Positions 25,679 through 34,663 of a stretch of 64,000 nt of DNA are shown here, piece after piece. The notes beneath the pieces were generated by a model. That model saw nothing but the letters and a program-made list of their open reading frames with translations. It was not told the origin of the DNA and ran no database searches. The stretch covers positions 1-64,000 of the forward strand of contig MEOK01000014.1 of the NCBI GenBank assembly GCA_001769195.1, in the 5' to 3' direction. Position 1 is the first letter of the stretch; the number at the start of each line of letters is the position of its first letter. The position numbers were made by a program, and so were the translations under genes. The stretch is from Bacteroidetes bacterium GWF2_40_14 (GTDB lineage: Bacteria > Bacteroidota > Bacteroidia > Bacteroidales > UBA932).

Positions 25679-25696
25679 GCTAACCCAAATAATGTT

Positions 25697-26629
25697 ATGA
25701 ACACAGTCAAAATTATCTCTGTAAATATCTCAAAAGAAAAAGGGACACCAAAAACATCGGTTGATTCGATTGAACTCAACTATGAAGGAGTTGCCGGCGA
25801 TGCTCACGCAGGAAAGTGGCACAGACAGGTAAGTCTGTTGGGAGCAGAAAGCTTTGAAGCATTTTCTGAAATTGCCGGAAAGAGCTTTAATTATGGCGAA
25901 TTCGCCGAGAATATCACTACCCGGGGGCTAAAACTGAATGACACACGTCCAGGTGACAGACTGTGCAACCAAAATGTAGATCTGATGATTACACAGATCG
26001 GGAAAAAATGTCATGGTAGCGGATGTTCTATATTCAATGAGGTTGGCACTTGCATAATGCCTAAAGAGGGAATCTTTGCAAAGGTTATTAAGCCGGGATT
26101 CCTCAAAGCCGGTGACATTTTGGAATACAGACCAAAAGTATACAGAATAGGTGTTATAACCCTCAGTACAAGAGCCTCTATGGGAGTCTATCCAGATCTG
26201 AGCGGCCCTCAGATTATCTCGGACATGGAAACTTATTCTAAAACAGCAGGTTGGAACACAGATTTTGACTATCATCTTATCCCTGACGACAAGGAGATGC
26301 TAGGTACAATTTTAAAAACTATGACAGAATCCGGAACCGATATTATTTTTACAACCGGAGGAACAGGAATCGGCCCGGAGGATTTCACTCCGGAAGTCGT
26401 AAAACCCTTTTTCGACAAAGAGATTCCGGGTATAATGGAGCATGTGAGATTAAAATACGGCGCAGAAAAACCCAATGCTCTTGTAAGCAGAAGCATTGCC
26501 GGTCTTGCAAAAGAGAGCCTGATATTCACTTTGCCGGGAAGCAAAAAGGCAGTTACAGAGTATATGAGCGAGATTACCCCTCTTCTTGAACATTTGATTT
26601 TCATGAGAATGGGTATTGATAATCATTAA
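25697..26629 (+). CDS. MOSC domain fused to MogA/MoaB-like domain
   Basis: A 310-aa two-domain protein. Residues 1-150 are a MOSC domain (EGVAGDAHAGKWHRQVSLL, then IGKKCHGSGCSIF and CIMPKEGIFAKV), a fold that binds molybdenum cofactor or activated sulfur through a conserved Cys. Residues 152-310 are a MogA/MoaB-like domain (VITLSTRASMGVYPDLSGP, TTGGTGIGPEDFTPE, LPGSKKAV), which adenylates molybdopterin before metal insertion. The fusion puts cofactor maturation and sulfur/cofactor handling in one chain. It is downstream of moaAC on the same strand but separated by a terminator. No moeA is present here. Confidence 0.92.
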   Translation: MNTVKIISVNISKEKGTPKTSVDSIELNYEGVAGDAHAGKWHRQVSLLGAESFEAFSEIAGKSFNYGEFAENITTRGLKLNDTRPGDRLCNQNVDLMITQIGKKCHGSGCSIFNEVGTCIMPKEGIFAKVIKPGFLKAGDILEYRPKVYRIGVITLSTRASMGVYPDLSGPQIISDMETYSKTAGWNTDFDYHLIPDDKEMLGTILKTMTESGTDIIFTTGGTGIGPEDFTPEVVKPFFDKEIPGIMEHVRLKYGAEKPNALVSRSIAGLAKESLIFTLPGSKKAVTEYMSEITPLLEHLIFMRMGIDNH

Positions 26630-26659
26630 CCTACTCTGCTACCACCTTATCGTGTCGGT

Positions 26660-27649
26660 TTATATTCTTGCGATACTCAGAAATATCGCGTGAACAGATA
26701 CTGTAATTATTATCCATAATTTTTCTGCCTGCACCGGAGAGAGATTCAAGAATCTGTATTCAAATGCATCGTGTTTGCATGATTTGATGCAGTCTCCGCA
26801 ATATGTGCAGCTCTTGTATATTTTTCCAACAGCTATTCCCTCTTTGTCCAATGCAAAATATCTGCAACTTGCTATGCAGGAGTTACATTTTGTACAATTT
26901 CCATTAATCCGGAACCTGAAGGGTGAGATATATTTGATGTTACTTACCAGTATCCCCACTGGGCAAAAGTGGGTACAATGATACATATTGCCTTTGACTC
27001 GCGATACAAGAACGATAAGGAGCACTGCAGCAACAATGAACAGAGATGCCAGTAAAATAGCCGCTTCATCCTTAGCGTTCAATATCCTTAATAGCAGGGC
27101 CACAAAAACTATCCCACCCAGCATAATAATCCTGAATCCTTTCTTCGGCTTTCCGATTATCTTTTTATTCTTGACAGCGGTTGCCTCCAAGGCACCAAAA
27201 TAACACAGATGGCTGCACCAGGCAGGACCGGTCATAATCACCGTGCTTAAAAACAGAATGATCATAAACCACGAACTGAATCTGTATAAAGGGCCCGCAA
27301 TGATTATTGCAGGGATTGGCAGATGGAGCTTACCTGTAAGTAGAAAAAGGGAATCAGCCGTTATTCCCAGAATCAGTTGAGAATAAAAGACAATTGAAAA
27401 CAGGAGCCAGGAATAGACCCTCCAGTTACCTCTCCTGACGGCGAACTGCATGTTATATGCAAGAAGACCTGCGTACGCAGAAATAATTGTTATCTGTACC
27501 CAACCCCCATAATGGAAGAGCCGCTCTGCAAGCAGAAGCGGCTTTTCCGGAACGGTTTGCACAATTGCGAGTATTGCAGCTACCAAGGCAACCACAATCA
27601 CCGGCAATGTGAGATATGGTTTACTTTTCGGCACTAAGGGTCTTCTCAA
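26660..27649 (-). CDS. NapH-like membrane polyferredoxin
   Basis: A membrane-bound [4Fe-4S] protein of about 329 aa. It has five or six hydrophobic segments, two NapH/CcoG-style C-x3-C motifs (WCSHLCYFG and CTHFCPVG) and a C-terminal ferredoxin pair (CTKCNSCIASC and CTYCGDCIKSC). Relatives pass electrons across or along the inner membrane to periplasmic reductases; no such partner is next to it. The frame opens with TTG at 27649, overlapping the metalloprotease gene by 29 bases; GTG at 27634 is the alternative, and no early ATG exists. Its end faces the MOSC-mog gene with a 30-base gap. Confidence 0.85.
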   Translation of the reverse strand: MRRPLVPKSKPYLTLPVIVVALVAAILAIVQTVPEKPLLLAERLFHYGGWVQITIISAYAGLLAYNMQFAVRRGNWRVYSWLLFSIVFYSQLILGITADSLFLLTGKLHLPIPAIIIAGPLYRFSSWFMIILFLSTVIMTGPAWCSHLCYFGALEATAVKNKKIIGKPKKGFRIIMLGGIVFVALLLRILNAKDEAAILLASLFIVAAVLLIVLVSRVKGNMYHCTHFCPVGILVSNIKYISPFRFRINGNCTKCNSCIASCRYFALDKEGIAVGKIYKSCTYCGDCIKSCKHDAFEYRFLNLSPVQAEKLWIIITVSVHAIFLSIARI

Positions 27650-30122
27650 TATAACGAATCAGATATGCATAGTGTGCATCGGAATTGAAATCTCCTGTCT
27701 GTATACCTTTCAGGTAATTAAGCGTCTTGTTTATCTGATAGTATGCTATTGCAGACGATTCAGTCAGATCCTTAGGATTTGACGTAGGTTCGACAGGTAT
27801 ACCCATTCTTCCGGTAGTACCTTCACCCGTATAGAGACCACATAACGTTGTCACATATACCTTCTGTAAAAGTCGTTCATTGGCATTTACAACTTTTTTG
27901 TCCCATACAGTGCCTTCAAGATTGTCAAACAGGTCTTTTACAGTATATGCATCTTTGCCTAGAGCATTCTCTGCACTTACAAGGTTCATCATTACCCTTT
28001 TACTAAGCAGGGAACCTATAGCGGCTGAATAAGCACGTTCAATAAAGATCTCCGGTCTGCTTACAAATTTCTTCATGTAAGAATCCGGCACCAGCCATAC
28101 CGGAGCATCTTTCAGCAGGTTTCTGTTAAGGAAATCCATAGCCTCTTCCTGTCTCTTCTTTTCTACTATAGAGTATACATCTCCAGGTTCTTCAATTTTT
28201 TTAGGATTCTCGTAAACTCCGCCAACCCATTTTACAACATGACCGATATATCTGCGGAACTGATTGTTTACCTCAGCGTGCATAGTTTTCAGATTTTCGT
28301 AGTCTGTGTTTGGCTCCTTTGTCCATTCACCCAGATTTACCATTACCAGCTTAAGGTTCTTGATACCAAATTCGTTTGCCTCCATCTGGTTTTCGCCCAA
28401 ATCCTCAGCCTGTAGTCTTGGATCACTTGCACTAGATTCAGTTCCGAATTTGTATCTTGAATCTTTGTTCTTTTCAATTATCCACTTGTTAAGTTTGCCT
28501 AGTTCATTAACAGGATTGTCAATTTCAGGAAATCTTCTGTAGCCCCACTCAATAGACCAGAAGTCGTAATGGCCAAGTCGTGGGAAGAGAAGTTCTCTTG
28601 GGATTCTGTCCTCTGGCTGAGCTACATAGTTAAACCTCGAATAGTCCATTATTGAGGTTGTATGGCCATTCTCTTTAAGGAATTTCTTATCCCTTAGCTG
28701 TTTGACTGTATAAAGCGAGGTTGCGCCAAAATTGTGTCTCAGACCAAGAGTGTGTCCAACTTCATGAGAAGAGACAAATCTTACAAGCTGACCCATTAGC
28801 TTAGGGTCAAATGTCATTTTTCTTGCATCAGGGTCATTTGGTGAACATTGTACAAAATACCAGTTTCTCAGCAATGACATTACATTATGGTACCAGTTAA
28901 CATGGCTCTCAATAATCTCACCGGAACGAGGGTCGCTTACGTGAGGGCCGCTTGCATTGGCAACATCGGAAGGTTTGTAAACAATTGCAGAGTACCTTGC
29001 ATCTTCCAGCGACCATGTAGAATCCTTATCCTTAGTAGGTGCTTCAAGTGCATAAATTGCATTTTTGAATCCCGCCTTCTCGAAAAGCGGCTGCCAATCA
29101 TTTACCCCTTGAATCAGATATGGAACCCACTCTTTTGGGGTTGATGGGTCTATGTAAAAAATAATAGGTTTTGCCGGCTCTACCAGCTGTCCACGTTTGT
29201 ACTTCTCCATATCCTCAGGTTTTGGCTCAAGTCTCCACCTGGTAATCATTTCGATAGCCTTAATACCTTGTGGGTTAAGATCAAAGTCGGTGTAGCTGTT
29301 GGTGAAATAACCAACCCGGTCATCGGCATACCTGGCAGTCATCGGAACCTTTGGCAATAGCACAAATGAGTTGTTGAGCTCATAAGTGGCTGTCTCTCCC
29401 CGGTCGGTCTGCATATATGTTTTTACACTCTTAACCTCTGTGTTTATAGGATATGTCCGTAAAGACGATATATATGAACTCTCTTTTTGCATACCACCCA
29501 ATTTAAAGGATGTTTTACCGGATTTTCTAAAGAATAGTGATTCTGAATCAGAATTAAAAAAGTCTGTAACATCTATAATGTTGTCCTTTTTGTCTTCAGA
29601 TTGGGCCTTTATGTCAAAAGATGCAACAATTGCCTGCAGATTAGAATTTTGAACAGAGGAGTACATTGCCTTTGTACTGTCTGCCGATCTATCTCTGCCT
29701 GCTATTTTTCTTAAGAAAATTTTATTGTTAGGTCCGGATTCAAATCTGAACGTGCCTGAATTTATGTCATCTCCTGCGTAGCCATCAAAAGAACTGCGTA
29801 TACCCGCTGCTGCCTTTGATATTCTCGTAACCATAAGAATTTCCCTTTTAAACAAAGAGTCAGGAATATTAATAAAGAATTTTCCATCCTGTACATAAAC
29901 GGTTGTAAGGCCCTTCATGATTTTGGCATCCTTTTTAATGAATTTCTCCAAAGTCTGCGGTCCTTTTTCAGGAGCTTTTTTTGTTGTATCTGCTACCGAT
30001 GCCTTTGGTTCTGTTTGCTGAGTTGTTGCAACTCTCTCCCTTCTCTGAGCATTTAGCGAAGTATTGCCTGAAGCTATTATTGCTACTAGGAGGATCAATG
30101 ATAGAAATTTTGAACGTAACAT
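27621..30122 (-). CDS. Secreted zinc-dependent metalloprotease (DUF5117/DUF4953 type)
   Basis: An 833-aa exported protein with a signal peptide ending near TSLNAQ. The zincin site is HEVGHTLGLRH at residues 453-463 (H453, E454, H457, H463), an extended HExxHxxGxxH motif, followed by a Met-turn-like SIMDYSRF. The upstream DUF5117-like beta region and the length fit a family common in Bacteroidota. The substrate is not established. It is transcribed divergently from modB with a mirrored promoter element between them. Confidence 0.9.
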   Translation of the reverse strand: MLRSKFLSLILLVAIIASGNTSLNAQRRERVATTQQTEPKASVADTTKKAPEKGPQTLEKFIKKDAKIMKGLTTVYVQDGKFFINIPDSLFKREILMVTRISKAAAGIRSSFDGYAGDDINSGTFRFESGPNNKIFLRKIAGRDRSADSTKAMYSSVQNSNLQAIVASFDIKAQSEDKKDNIIDVTDFFNSDSESLFFRKSGKTSFKLGGMQKESSYISSLRTYPINTEVKSVKTYMQTDRGETATYELNNSFVLLPKVPMTARYADDRVGYFTNSYTDFDLNPQGIKAIEMITRWRLEPKPEDMEKYKRGQLVEPAKPIIFYIDPSTPKEWVPYLIQGVNDWQPLFEKAGFKNAIYALEAPTKDKDSTWSLEDARYSAIVYKPSDVANASGPHVSDPRSGEIIESHVNWYHNVMSLLRNWYFVQCSPNDPDARKMTFDPKLMGQLVRFVSSHEVGHTLGLRHNFGATSLYTVKQLRDKKFLKENGHTTSIMDYSRFNYVAQPEDRIPRELLFPRLGHYDFWSIEWGYRRFPEIDNPVNELGKLNKWIIEKNKDSRYKFGTESSASDPRLQAEDLGENQMEANEFGIKNLKLVMVNLGEWTKEPNTDYENLKTMHAEVNNQFRRYIGHVVKWVGGVYENPKKIEEPGDVYSIVEKKRQEEAMDFLNRNLLKDAPVWLVPDSYMKKFVSRPEIFIERAYSAAIGSLLSKRVMMNLVSAENALGKDAYTVKDLFDNLEGTVWDKKVVNANERLLQKVYVTTLCGLYTGEGTTGRMGIPVEPTSNPKDLTESSAIAYYQINKTLNYLKGIQTGDFNSDAHYAYLIRYIEKTLSAEK

Positions 30123-30151
30123 AGTGAATTTGTTAATAGTTATTACTTAAA

Positions 30152-30180
30152 ACAAAGATATAAAAATTGTCTATCTTTGT
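30152..30180. promoter_or_regulatory. Mirrored divergent -7 elements between protease and modB
   Basis: TATCTTTG occurs on the plus strand at 30172-30179 and on the minus strand at 30153-30160, forming a 9-bp inverted repeat (ACAAAGATA / TATCTTTGT) with an 11-base spacer. Each matches TAnnTTTG and faces outward. The plus element ends 5 bases before the modB ATG, which predicts an almost leaderless modB mRNA; the minus one gives a leader of about 25 nt. Alternatively the repeat is an operator. Confidence 0.55.
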
Positions 30181-30184
30181 TTTC

Positions 30185-30964
30185 ATGAGATTCAACAATA
30201 GCTTCAATCTTACTTATCTGATCTTCGCCCTGCTCGGGGGTATTATCCTTATTTTCTTAATTGCCCCTTTGTTGGGTTTGTTTTTTTCACTCAAGGCACC
30301 TCAGCTTTTTTCTACAATAAATGACAGTCAGGTCAGCAATAGTATATACAGAACTCTCCTGATTTCTGCTTTTGTCACGCTAATAGCATCTCTTTTTGCA
30401 CTTCCTCTTGCATACATTCTTGCAAGAAAGAGATTTCCCCTTAAGGGTTTAATAGAAGCCATCATAGATCTTCCCATAGTTATCCCTCATTCTGCAGCAG
30501 GCATAGCACTGCTTGGATTCATATCCAGAGATTCACTTGTTGGGTCCCTCGCATCTTCCGTAGGCTTGAATCTCGTAGGTTCATCTACTGCTATTGGAAT
30601 GGCAATGGCATTTGTAAGTGTACCATTTCTCATAAACTCAGCCAGGGATGGTTTCGCTGCAGTTCCTGTGAGGCTGGAGCAGGTCGCTGAGACACTTGGA
30701 GCCTCCAGGTATCAGGTTTTTACTCAAATAAGCCTCCCGCTGGCAAAAAGATCAGTCATCTCAGGGTTAGTATTGATGTTTGCACGTGGCATGAGTGAAT
30801 TTGGTGCAGTTGTCATTGTAGCCTACCATCCAATGACAACCCCTGTTCTAATATTCGACCGTTTCAACTCATTCGGCCTGGATTACGCAAGACCAGTAGC
30901 TGCCATATTCATAGCCGTGACCCTCCTAATTTTTATTCTCCTTAGAATTTATCAGAAAAGATGA
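30185..30964 (+). CDS. modB: Molybdate-type ABC transporter permease ModB
   Basis: A 259-aa inner-membrane permease, starting at ATG 30185 (a TTG at 30167 lies inside the promoter element). About six hydrophobic segments are seen. The EAA loop that contacts the ATPase is EVAETLGASRYQVFTQISLPLAKRSVISG in outline, and HSAAGIALLG and FARGMSEFGAV are typical of ModB/CysT-type proteins. Assignment to molybdate rather than tungstate or sulfate rests on overall resemblance and the nearby molybdopterin genes. No periplasmic binding protein gene (modA) adjoins it. The stop overlaps the modC start (ATGATG). Confidence 0.85.
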   Translation: MRFNNSFNLTYLIFALLGGIILIFLIAPLLGLFFSLKAPQLFSTINDSQVSNSIYRTLLISAFVTLIASLFALPLAYILARKRFPLKGLIEAIIDLPIVIPHSAAGIALLGFISRDSLVGSLASSVGLNLVGSSTAIGMAMAFVSVPFLINSARDGFAAVPVRLEQVAETLGASRYQVFTQISLPLAKRSVISGLVLMFARGMSEFGAVVIVAYHPMTTPVLIFDRFNSFGLDYARPVAAIFIAVTLLIFILLRIYQKR

Positions 30965-31602
30965 TGCTTCAAATTGAATCACTCGAATACTCCGTCGGCG
31001 AATTTAACCTCGGGCCGCTCTCTTTTGAACTTGAAAAGGGTGGCTATCTGGCAATATCCGGCCCCTCAGGTTCTGGCAAATCTCTGTTGATGGAGTTAAT
31101 TGCCGGTCTGAGGAGAGCCAAAAACGGAAAAATCATAATAGATTCAGCAAATCATACATTTACACCTCCCAGAGAAAGGCCTGTTGGTCTGCTCTTTCAG
31201 GATTATGCCCTGTTCCCGCACCTCTCTGTTTATGACAATATCGCATTTCCGCTGAGAATAATGAAAAAAGAGAGTAAGGTTATTGATTCAAGAGTCAAAA
31301 CTCTTGCAGATTACTTCTCTATTGAAAAACTTACTGGCAGAGATGTTGGCACTCTTTCCGGAGGAGAGAGACAACGGGTAGCTCTTGCTAGGGCAATAGC
31401 CTATGAACCAAACATATTAATTCTTGACGAACCTCTGTCTGCTTTAGATGAAGATTTACGTGAAGAGGCTAAGCAAACCCTTGCAGACCTTAAAAAAATG
31501 GGACAGACAATTATACATGTAACCCACAACCGCAATGAAATTGAGGGGCTTGCATCAAAGTCTATAGCTCTTTTTCAGGGATTCATCAAATCCGAATTCT
31601 GA
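30961..31602 (+). CDS. modC: Molybdate-type ABC transporter ATPase, short ModC
   Basis: A 213-aa ABC ATPase with Walker A GPSGSGKS, Q-loop LLFQDYALFPH, signature LSGGERQRVALARA, Walker B ILILDEPLSALDE and H-loop VTHNR. Full ModC proteins are about 350 aa with a C-terminal TOBE/Mop domain that binds oxyanion; it is absent here, so that sensing layer is lost or was never present. It is coupled to modB by a 4-base overlap. Its end overlaps the convergent TPR gene by 28 bases. Confidence 0.88.
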   Translation: MMLQIESLEYSVGEFNLGPLSFELEKGGYLAISGPSGSGKSLLMELIAGLRRAKNGKIIIDSANHTFTPPRERPVGLLFQDYALFPHLSVYDNIAFPLRIMKKESKVIDSRVKTLADYFSIEKLTGRDVGTLSGGERQRVALARAIAYEPNILILDEPLSALDEDLREEAKQTLADLKKMGQTIIHVTHNRNEIEGLASKSIALFQGFIKSEF

Positions 31603-31850
31603 AAACGGATTATCTCATATATCGACTCAATAGCGTAGGCGGCAGGACCGGAAGGATTTAGGAATTTTGCCTTGTTAAGCGCATTTATTGCCTCTCCCCA
31701 AAGCTGTTGTCTTCTGAATATCCCCCCCAGCATATACCAAGCATTGTCGTTGTCCGGCTCCTTTGCAAGAAATTCTAGTAATTCATCATGAGCCTTTTCA
31801 ATATTTCCGTCACGAAGAGTTTGTTCAATCTCCAGTAGGTTTTTTCCCAT
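31575..31850 (-). CDS. Small TPR protein
   Basis: A 91-aa soluble protein with about two tetratricopeptide-type helix pairs (AHDELLEFLAKEPDNDNAWYMLGGIFRR and the AINALNKAKFLNPSG region). TPRs mediate protein contacts; the partner is unknown. It is the last gene after rnfA, 11 bases downstream, and may assist or merely follow the Rnf complex. Confidence 0.75.
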   Translation of the reverse strand: MGKNLLEIEQTLRDGNIEKAHDELLEFLAKEPDNDNAWYMLGGIFRRQQLWGEAINALNKAKFLNPSGPAAYAIESIYEIIRFQNSDLMNP

Positions 31851-31861
31851 TTTTCAGATAT

Positions 31862-32461
31862 TTATACCAGACCAGCAAATCCCATAAATGAGAGAGCCAG
31901 GATTCCGGCAGTTATAAGGGCAATCGGTGTCCCCTGAAATGCCTTTGGAACGTTAGACAGCTCCTGCTGTTCCCTTATTCCGGCAAAAAGGATCATTGCA
32001 ACACCAAATCCGACAGCACTGGATGTTGCATATACCACCGATTCAACCATATTTAACATATGAGGAGCTCCGCCAAAGGAGAACTCCTTTGATACTACAA
32101 GTATAGCAAGTCCGAGAACTGCGCAGTTTGTTGTAATCAGTGGTAGGAATATTCCAAGGGCCTGATAAAGAGAGGGGCTGATTTTTTTAAGTATGATCTC
32201 AACCATCTGTACCAATGCTGCTATTACCAATATGAAAGCAACCGTCTGCATAAACTCTATACCTAGTGGTACAAGTACGTAATACTGTAAAATATAAGTC
32301 GTAAGTGTTGCCAATGCAATTACAAATACAACAGCGCCCGACATACCAGCCGCCGTGCTTACTTTGTTTGACACTCCAAGAAACGGACAAACACCCAGAA
32401 ATTGTGATAATAATATATTGTTGACAAATACTGCCGAAATTACAATTATAATATATTCCAT
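31862..32461 (-). CDS. rnfA: Rnf complex subunit RnfA
   Basis: A 199-aa membrane protein with six hydrophobic segments, matching RnfA/RsxA. The start NNILLSQFLGVCPFLG with its conserved Cys and the TTNCAVLG segment are family hallmarks; the two half-membrane Cys residues bind the intramembrane [2Fe-2S] cluster with RnfE. Together with the other Rnf subunits it couples ferredoxin:NAD oxidoreduction to Na+ or H+ transport. It is the last rnf gene. Confidence 0.95.
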   Translation of the reverse strand: MEYIIIVISAVFVNNILLSQFLGVCPFLGVSNKVSTAAGMSGAVVFVIALATLTTYILQYYVLVPLGIEFMQTVAFILVIAALVQMVEIILKKISPSLYQALGIFLPLITTNCAVLGLAILVVSKEFSFGGAPHMLNMVESVVYATSSAVGFGVAMILFAGIREQQELSNVPKAFQGTPIALITAGILALSFMGFAGLV

Positions 32462-32471
32462 AACAACCTTT

Positions 32472-33059
32472 TTAGGAAATTTTAGATTTTAACTTATTAA
32501 ACAGTACCATAAGGTAACCCAGAACTATAAATGCTCCGGGGGCCAGGACAAATGCAAGAATGCCATCTGAATCCATAAATTTCACACCAAAGATGGAAGC
32601 ACTACCCAGAATCTCCCTAACCAAACCAATAACCGTCAGAGCTAATGTAAAGCCAATTCCGCTGCCAATACCATCCATTGCTGAATCAGTAACACTATTC
32701 TTGGATGCATAGGCTTCGGCTCTTCCCAGAACAATGCAGTTTACTACAATAAGTGGAATAAAGATACCAAGTGTTGCATAGAGCCCGGGAGTGAAAGCCT
32801 GCATAAGAAGCTGCAGAATAGTCACAAATGCTGCAATGACAACTATATATACAGGAATCCTCACTTTATCAGGGACCTGTGTAGCAACAAGCGATATGAC
32901 AATATTTGACATGGTAAGCACAAACAATGTTGCCACCCCCATTCCAAATCCATTAATTGCAGAAGTTGTTGTTGCAAGAGTGGGGCACATCCCCAGAACC
33001 AGAACAAACGTGGGGTTATTCTTAATTATACCACTGGTTAACAAACTTAATTTACTCAT
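32472..33059 (-). CDS. rnfE: Rnf complex subunit RnfE
   Basis: A membrane protein of 195 aa with the chosen ATG at 33059, which gives the family start KLSLLTSGIIKNNPTFVLVLGMCPTLA; a frame open to 33110 adds residues that overlap rnfG too far. The Cys in LGMCPTLA and the one in VNCIVLGRAEAYA are the conserved intramembrane cluster ligands. Paralogous to RnfA and inserted with opposite topology. It overlaps rnfG by 8 bases. Confidence 0.94.
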   Translation of the reverse strand: MSKLSLLTSGIIKNNPTFVLVLGMCPTLATTTSAINGFGMGVATLFVLTMSNIVISLVATQVPDKVRIPVYIVVIAAFVTILQLLMQAFTPGLYATLGIFIPLIVVNCIVLGRAEAYASKNSVTDSAMDGIGSGIGFTLALTVIGLVREILGSASIFGVKFMDSDGILAFVLAPGAFIVLGYLMVLFNKLKSKIS

Positions 33060-33654
33060 TGCCGTTCTCTTTATTTGTTTGAATTTGCACACACAATTTA
33101 TAAACCTCATAAGCAGATTCCAATGCTCCGCAAAAAGCTCTGGATGTAATTGTAGAGGCAGTAATTGCGTCTACATCACCCCCATCCTTCTTTACCGACA
33201 TTTTAAAGTCAGCCGGATTCTTACCCTTGAACTGAACGCTGAAGGTGCTCTTTCCCTCAACCATTTTGTCTCCAAGTCCCGGGGTTTCTGAATGTGAAAG
33301 TACCGATGTATTAAAAATAGTGCCATCCAGATTGAATCCAACCATTATCACAATTCTTCCGCCAAATCCATTAGTAGAAAAAGTCTCAACTGCATAACCA
33401 ACAATCTCCCCTCCCTTCTTTGCAGGGTATATTTTATAACTATTGCCATCAAACTCCTTTGTAAATACATCCGCAGAAGGATCATTGTCAAAGGCAGGAA
33501 CCACCTGCGATATAGAAGAGTTCGTTTTGGCAATTGCGGCAGCCTCAATCGGCTCCTTGGTTATAGCATAAACTCCTCCAAGAAGAGTAGAAGATACCAG
33601 ACACACAATAAAAAGTGTCGATACCATGTTTTTGAGTGAAGACTCTTTAGCCAT
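33052..33654 (-). CDS. rnfG: Rnf complex flavoprotein RnfG
   Basis: A 200-aa subunit with one N-terminal membrane anchor (TLFIVCLVSSTLLGGVYAI) and an external FMN-binding domain. The flavinylation motif is DAITASTITSRA, with FMN expected on Thr168; it reads T-A-S-T rather than the more usual S-G-A-T. The block SHSETPGLGDKM is typical of RnfG/NqrC. An FMN transferase (ApbE) is needed but is not in this window. It overlaps rnfD by 8 bases. Confidence 0.94.
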   Translation of the reverse strand: MAKESSLKNMVSTLFIVCLVSSTLLGGVYAITKEPIEAAAIAKTNSSISQVVPAFDNDPSADVFTKEFDGNSYKIYPAKKGGEIVGYAVETFSTNGFGGRIVIMVGFNLDGTIFNTSVLSHSETPGLGDKMVEGKSTFSVQFKGKNPADFKMSVKKDGGDVDAITASTITSRAFCGALESAYEVYKLCVQIQTNKENGNE

Positions 33655-34648
33655 TTTTTACCTCCTTTCCAAAGCGCTTTGGCAGCATAAATTTATTAAT
33701 CAGCGGAACACACGCATTCATTATGAGAATTGCGAACGATATCCCTTCCGGATATGAACCGAAATAACGGATCATTATGGTCAGAAATCCTATTCCCACC
33801 CCATACAGGATCATTCCCTGTTTACTCATTGGCGATGTAACATAATCTGTTGCCATAAATATGGAACCTATCAGTATACCTCCTGTCAGAACACTGAAAA
33901 TTGGATCTGCATATTGCTGTGGGTCTACCAGCCAGAATATACCTGTAATTACAATTACTGAACCTATTATTGACAATGGGATATGCGGTTTTATGACTCT
34001 TCTTATAAGCAGATATACAAATCCGGCAATAAGAGCCAATGCCGACACCTCTCCTACTGAACCTCCAATCTTGCTAAAGAGCATCTCCATATAAGAGAAG
34101 TCGTTTGCCTGAAAAATCTGATCCATATTGAGGCCCTTGGCCAATCCCTCTTTTACAATAGAGAGAGCTGTTGCTCCTGACGATGCATCAATCCCCTCCC
34201 TGAACCAAGAAACTGGTATTGTCCAGTCCGTCATAATTACCGGAAATGAGACTAACAGAAATACGCGACCAACCAGTGCTGGGTTAAAGAGATTCTGTCC
34301 CAAACCGCCAAATGTCATTTTGGCTACTCCTATGGCTACAATTGACCCAATTAGTATCAACCACCACGGTGAATTGGGTGGAAGGTTAAGTGCTAGCAGC
34401 AATCCGGTAAGAGCTGCAGAGTAGTCATTTATTGTTTTAGTAGATTTGATTACATATCGCTGAATGACATACTCGACGACCACACAGGAGATGATTCCGA
34501 CAAGAGCAAGCTTGATGGCCGAAAACCCAAAAAAGTATATTGAAACAAGAAGCGATGGCGAAAGTGCAATAATCACATCCCGCATTAACCCTCTCGTGCT
34601 CTCTTTTCCGTGCAGATGCGGAGCAGGTGAAACAAGTAATTTTTTCAT
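33647..34648 (-). CDS. rnfD: Rnf complex subunit RnfD
   Basis: A 333-aa polytopic membrane protein related to NqrB. It has about nine hydrophobic segments and the FMN attachment motif SSGATALS with Thr160 as the expected site. GGLGQNLFNPALVGRVFLL and FMATDYVTSPMSKQG are family signatures. It carries electrons between RnfC/B and RnfG across the membrane. It lies 15 bases after rnfC. Confidence 0.95.
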   Translation of the reverse strand: MKKLLVSPAPHLHGKESTRGLMRDVIIALSPSLLVSIYFFGFSAIKLALVGIISCVVVEYVIQRYVIKSTKTINDYSAALTGLLLALNLPPNSPWWLILIGSIVAIGVAKMTFGGLGQNLFNPALVGRVFLLVSFPVIMTDWTIPVSWFREGIDASSGATALSIVKEGLAKGLNMDQIFQANDFSYMEMLFSKIGGSVGEVSALALIAGFVYLLIRRVIKPHIPLSIIGSVIVITGIFWLVDPQQYADPIFSVLTGGILIGSIFMATDYVTSPMSKQGMILYGVGIGFLTIMIRYFGSYPEGISFAILIMNACVPLINKFMLPKRFGKEVKNG

Positions 34649-34663
34649 ATATATTCTCTTTTT

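Noticed and set aside
25556-25696. Molybdenum-cofactor riboswitch
   Set aside because: The known motif precedes moaA or similar genes and has a GC-rich multi-stem fold; this region is nearly all AT with two simple pairings.
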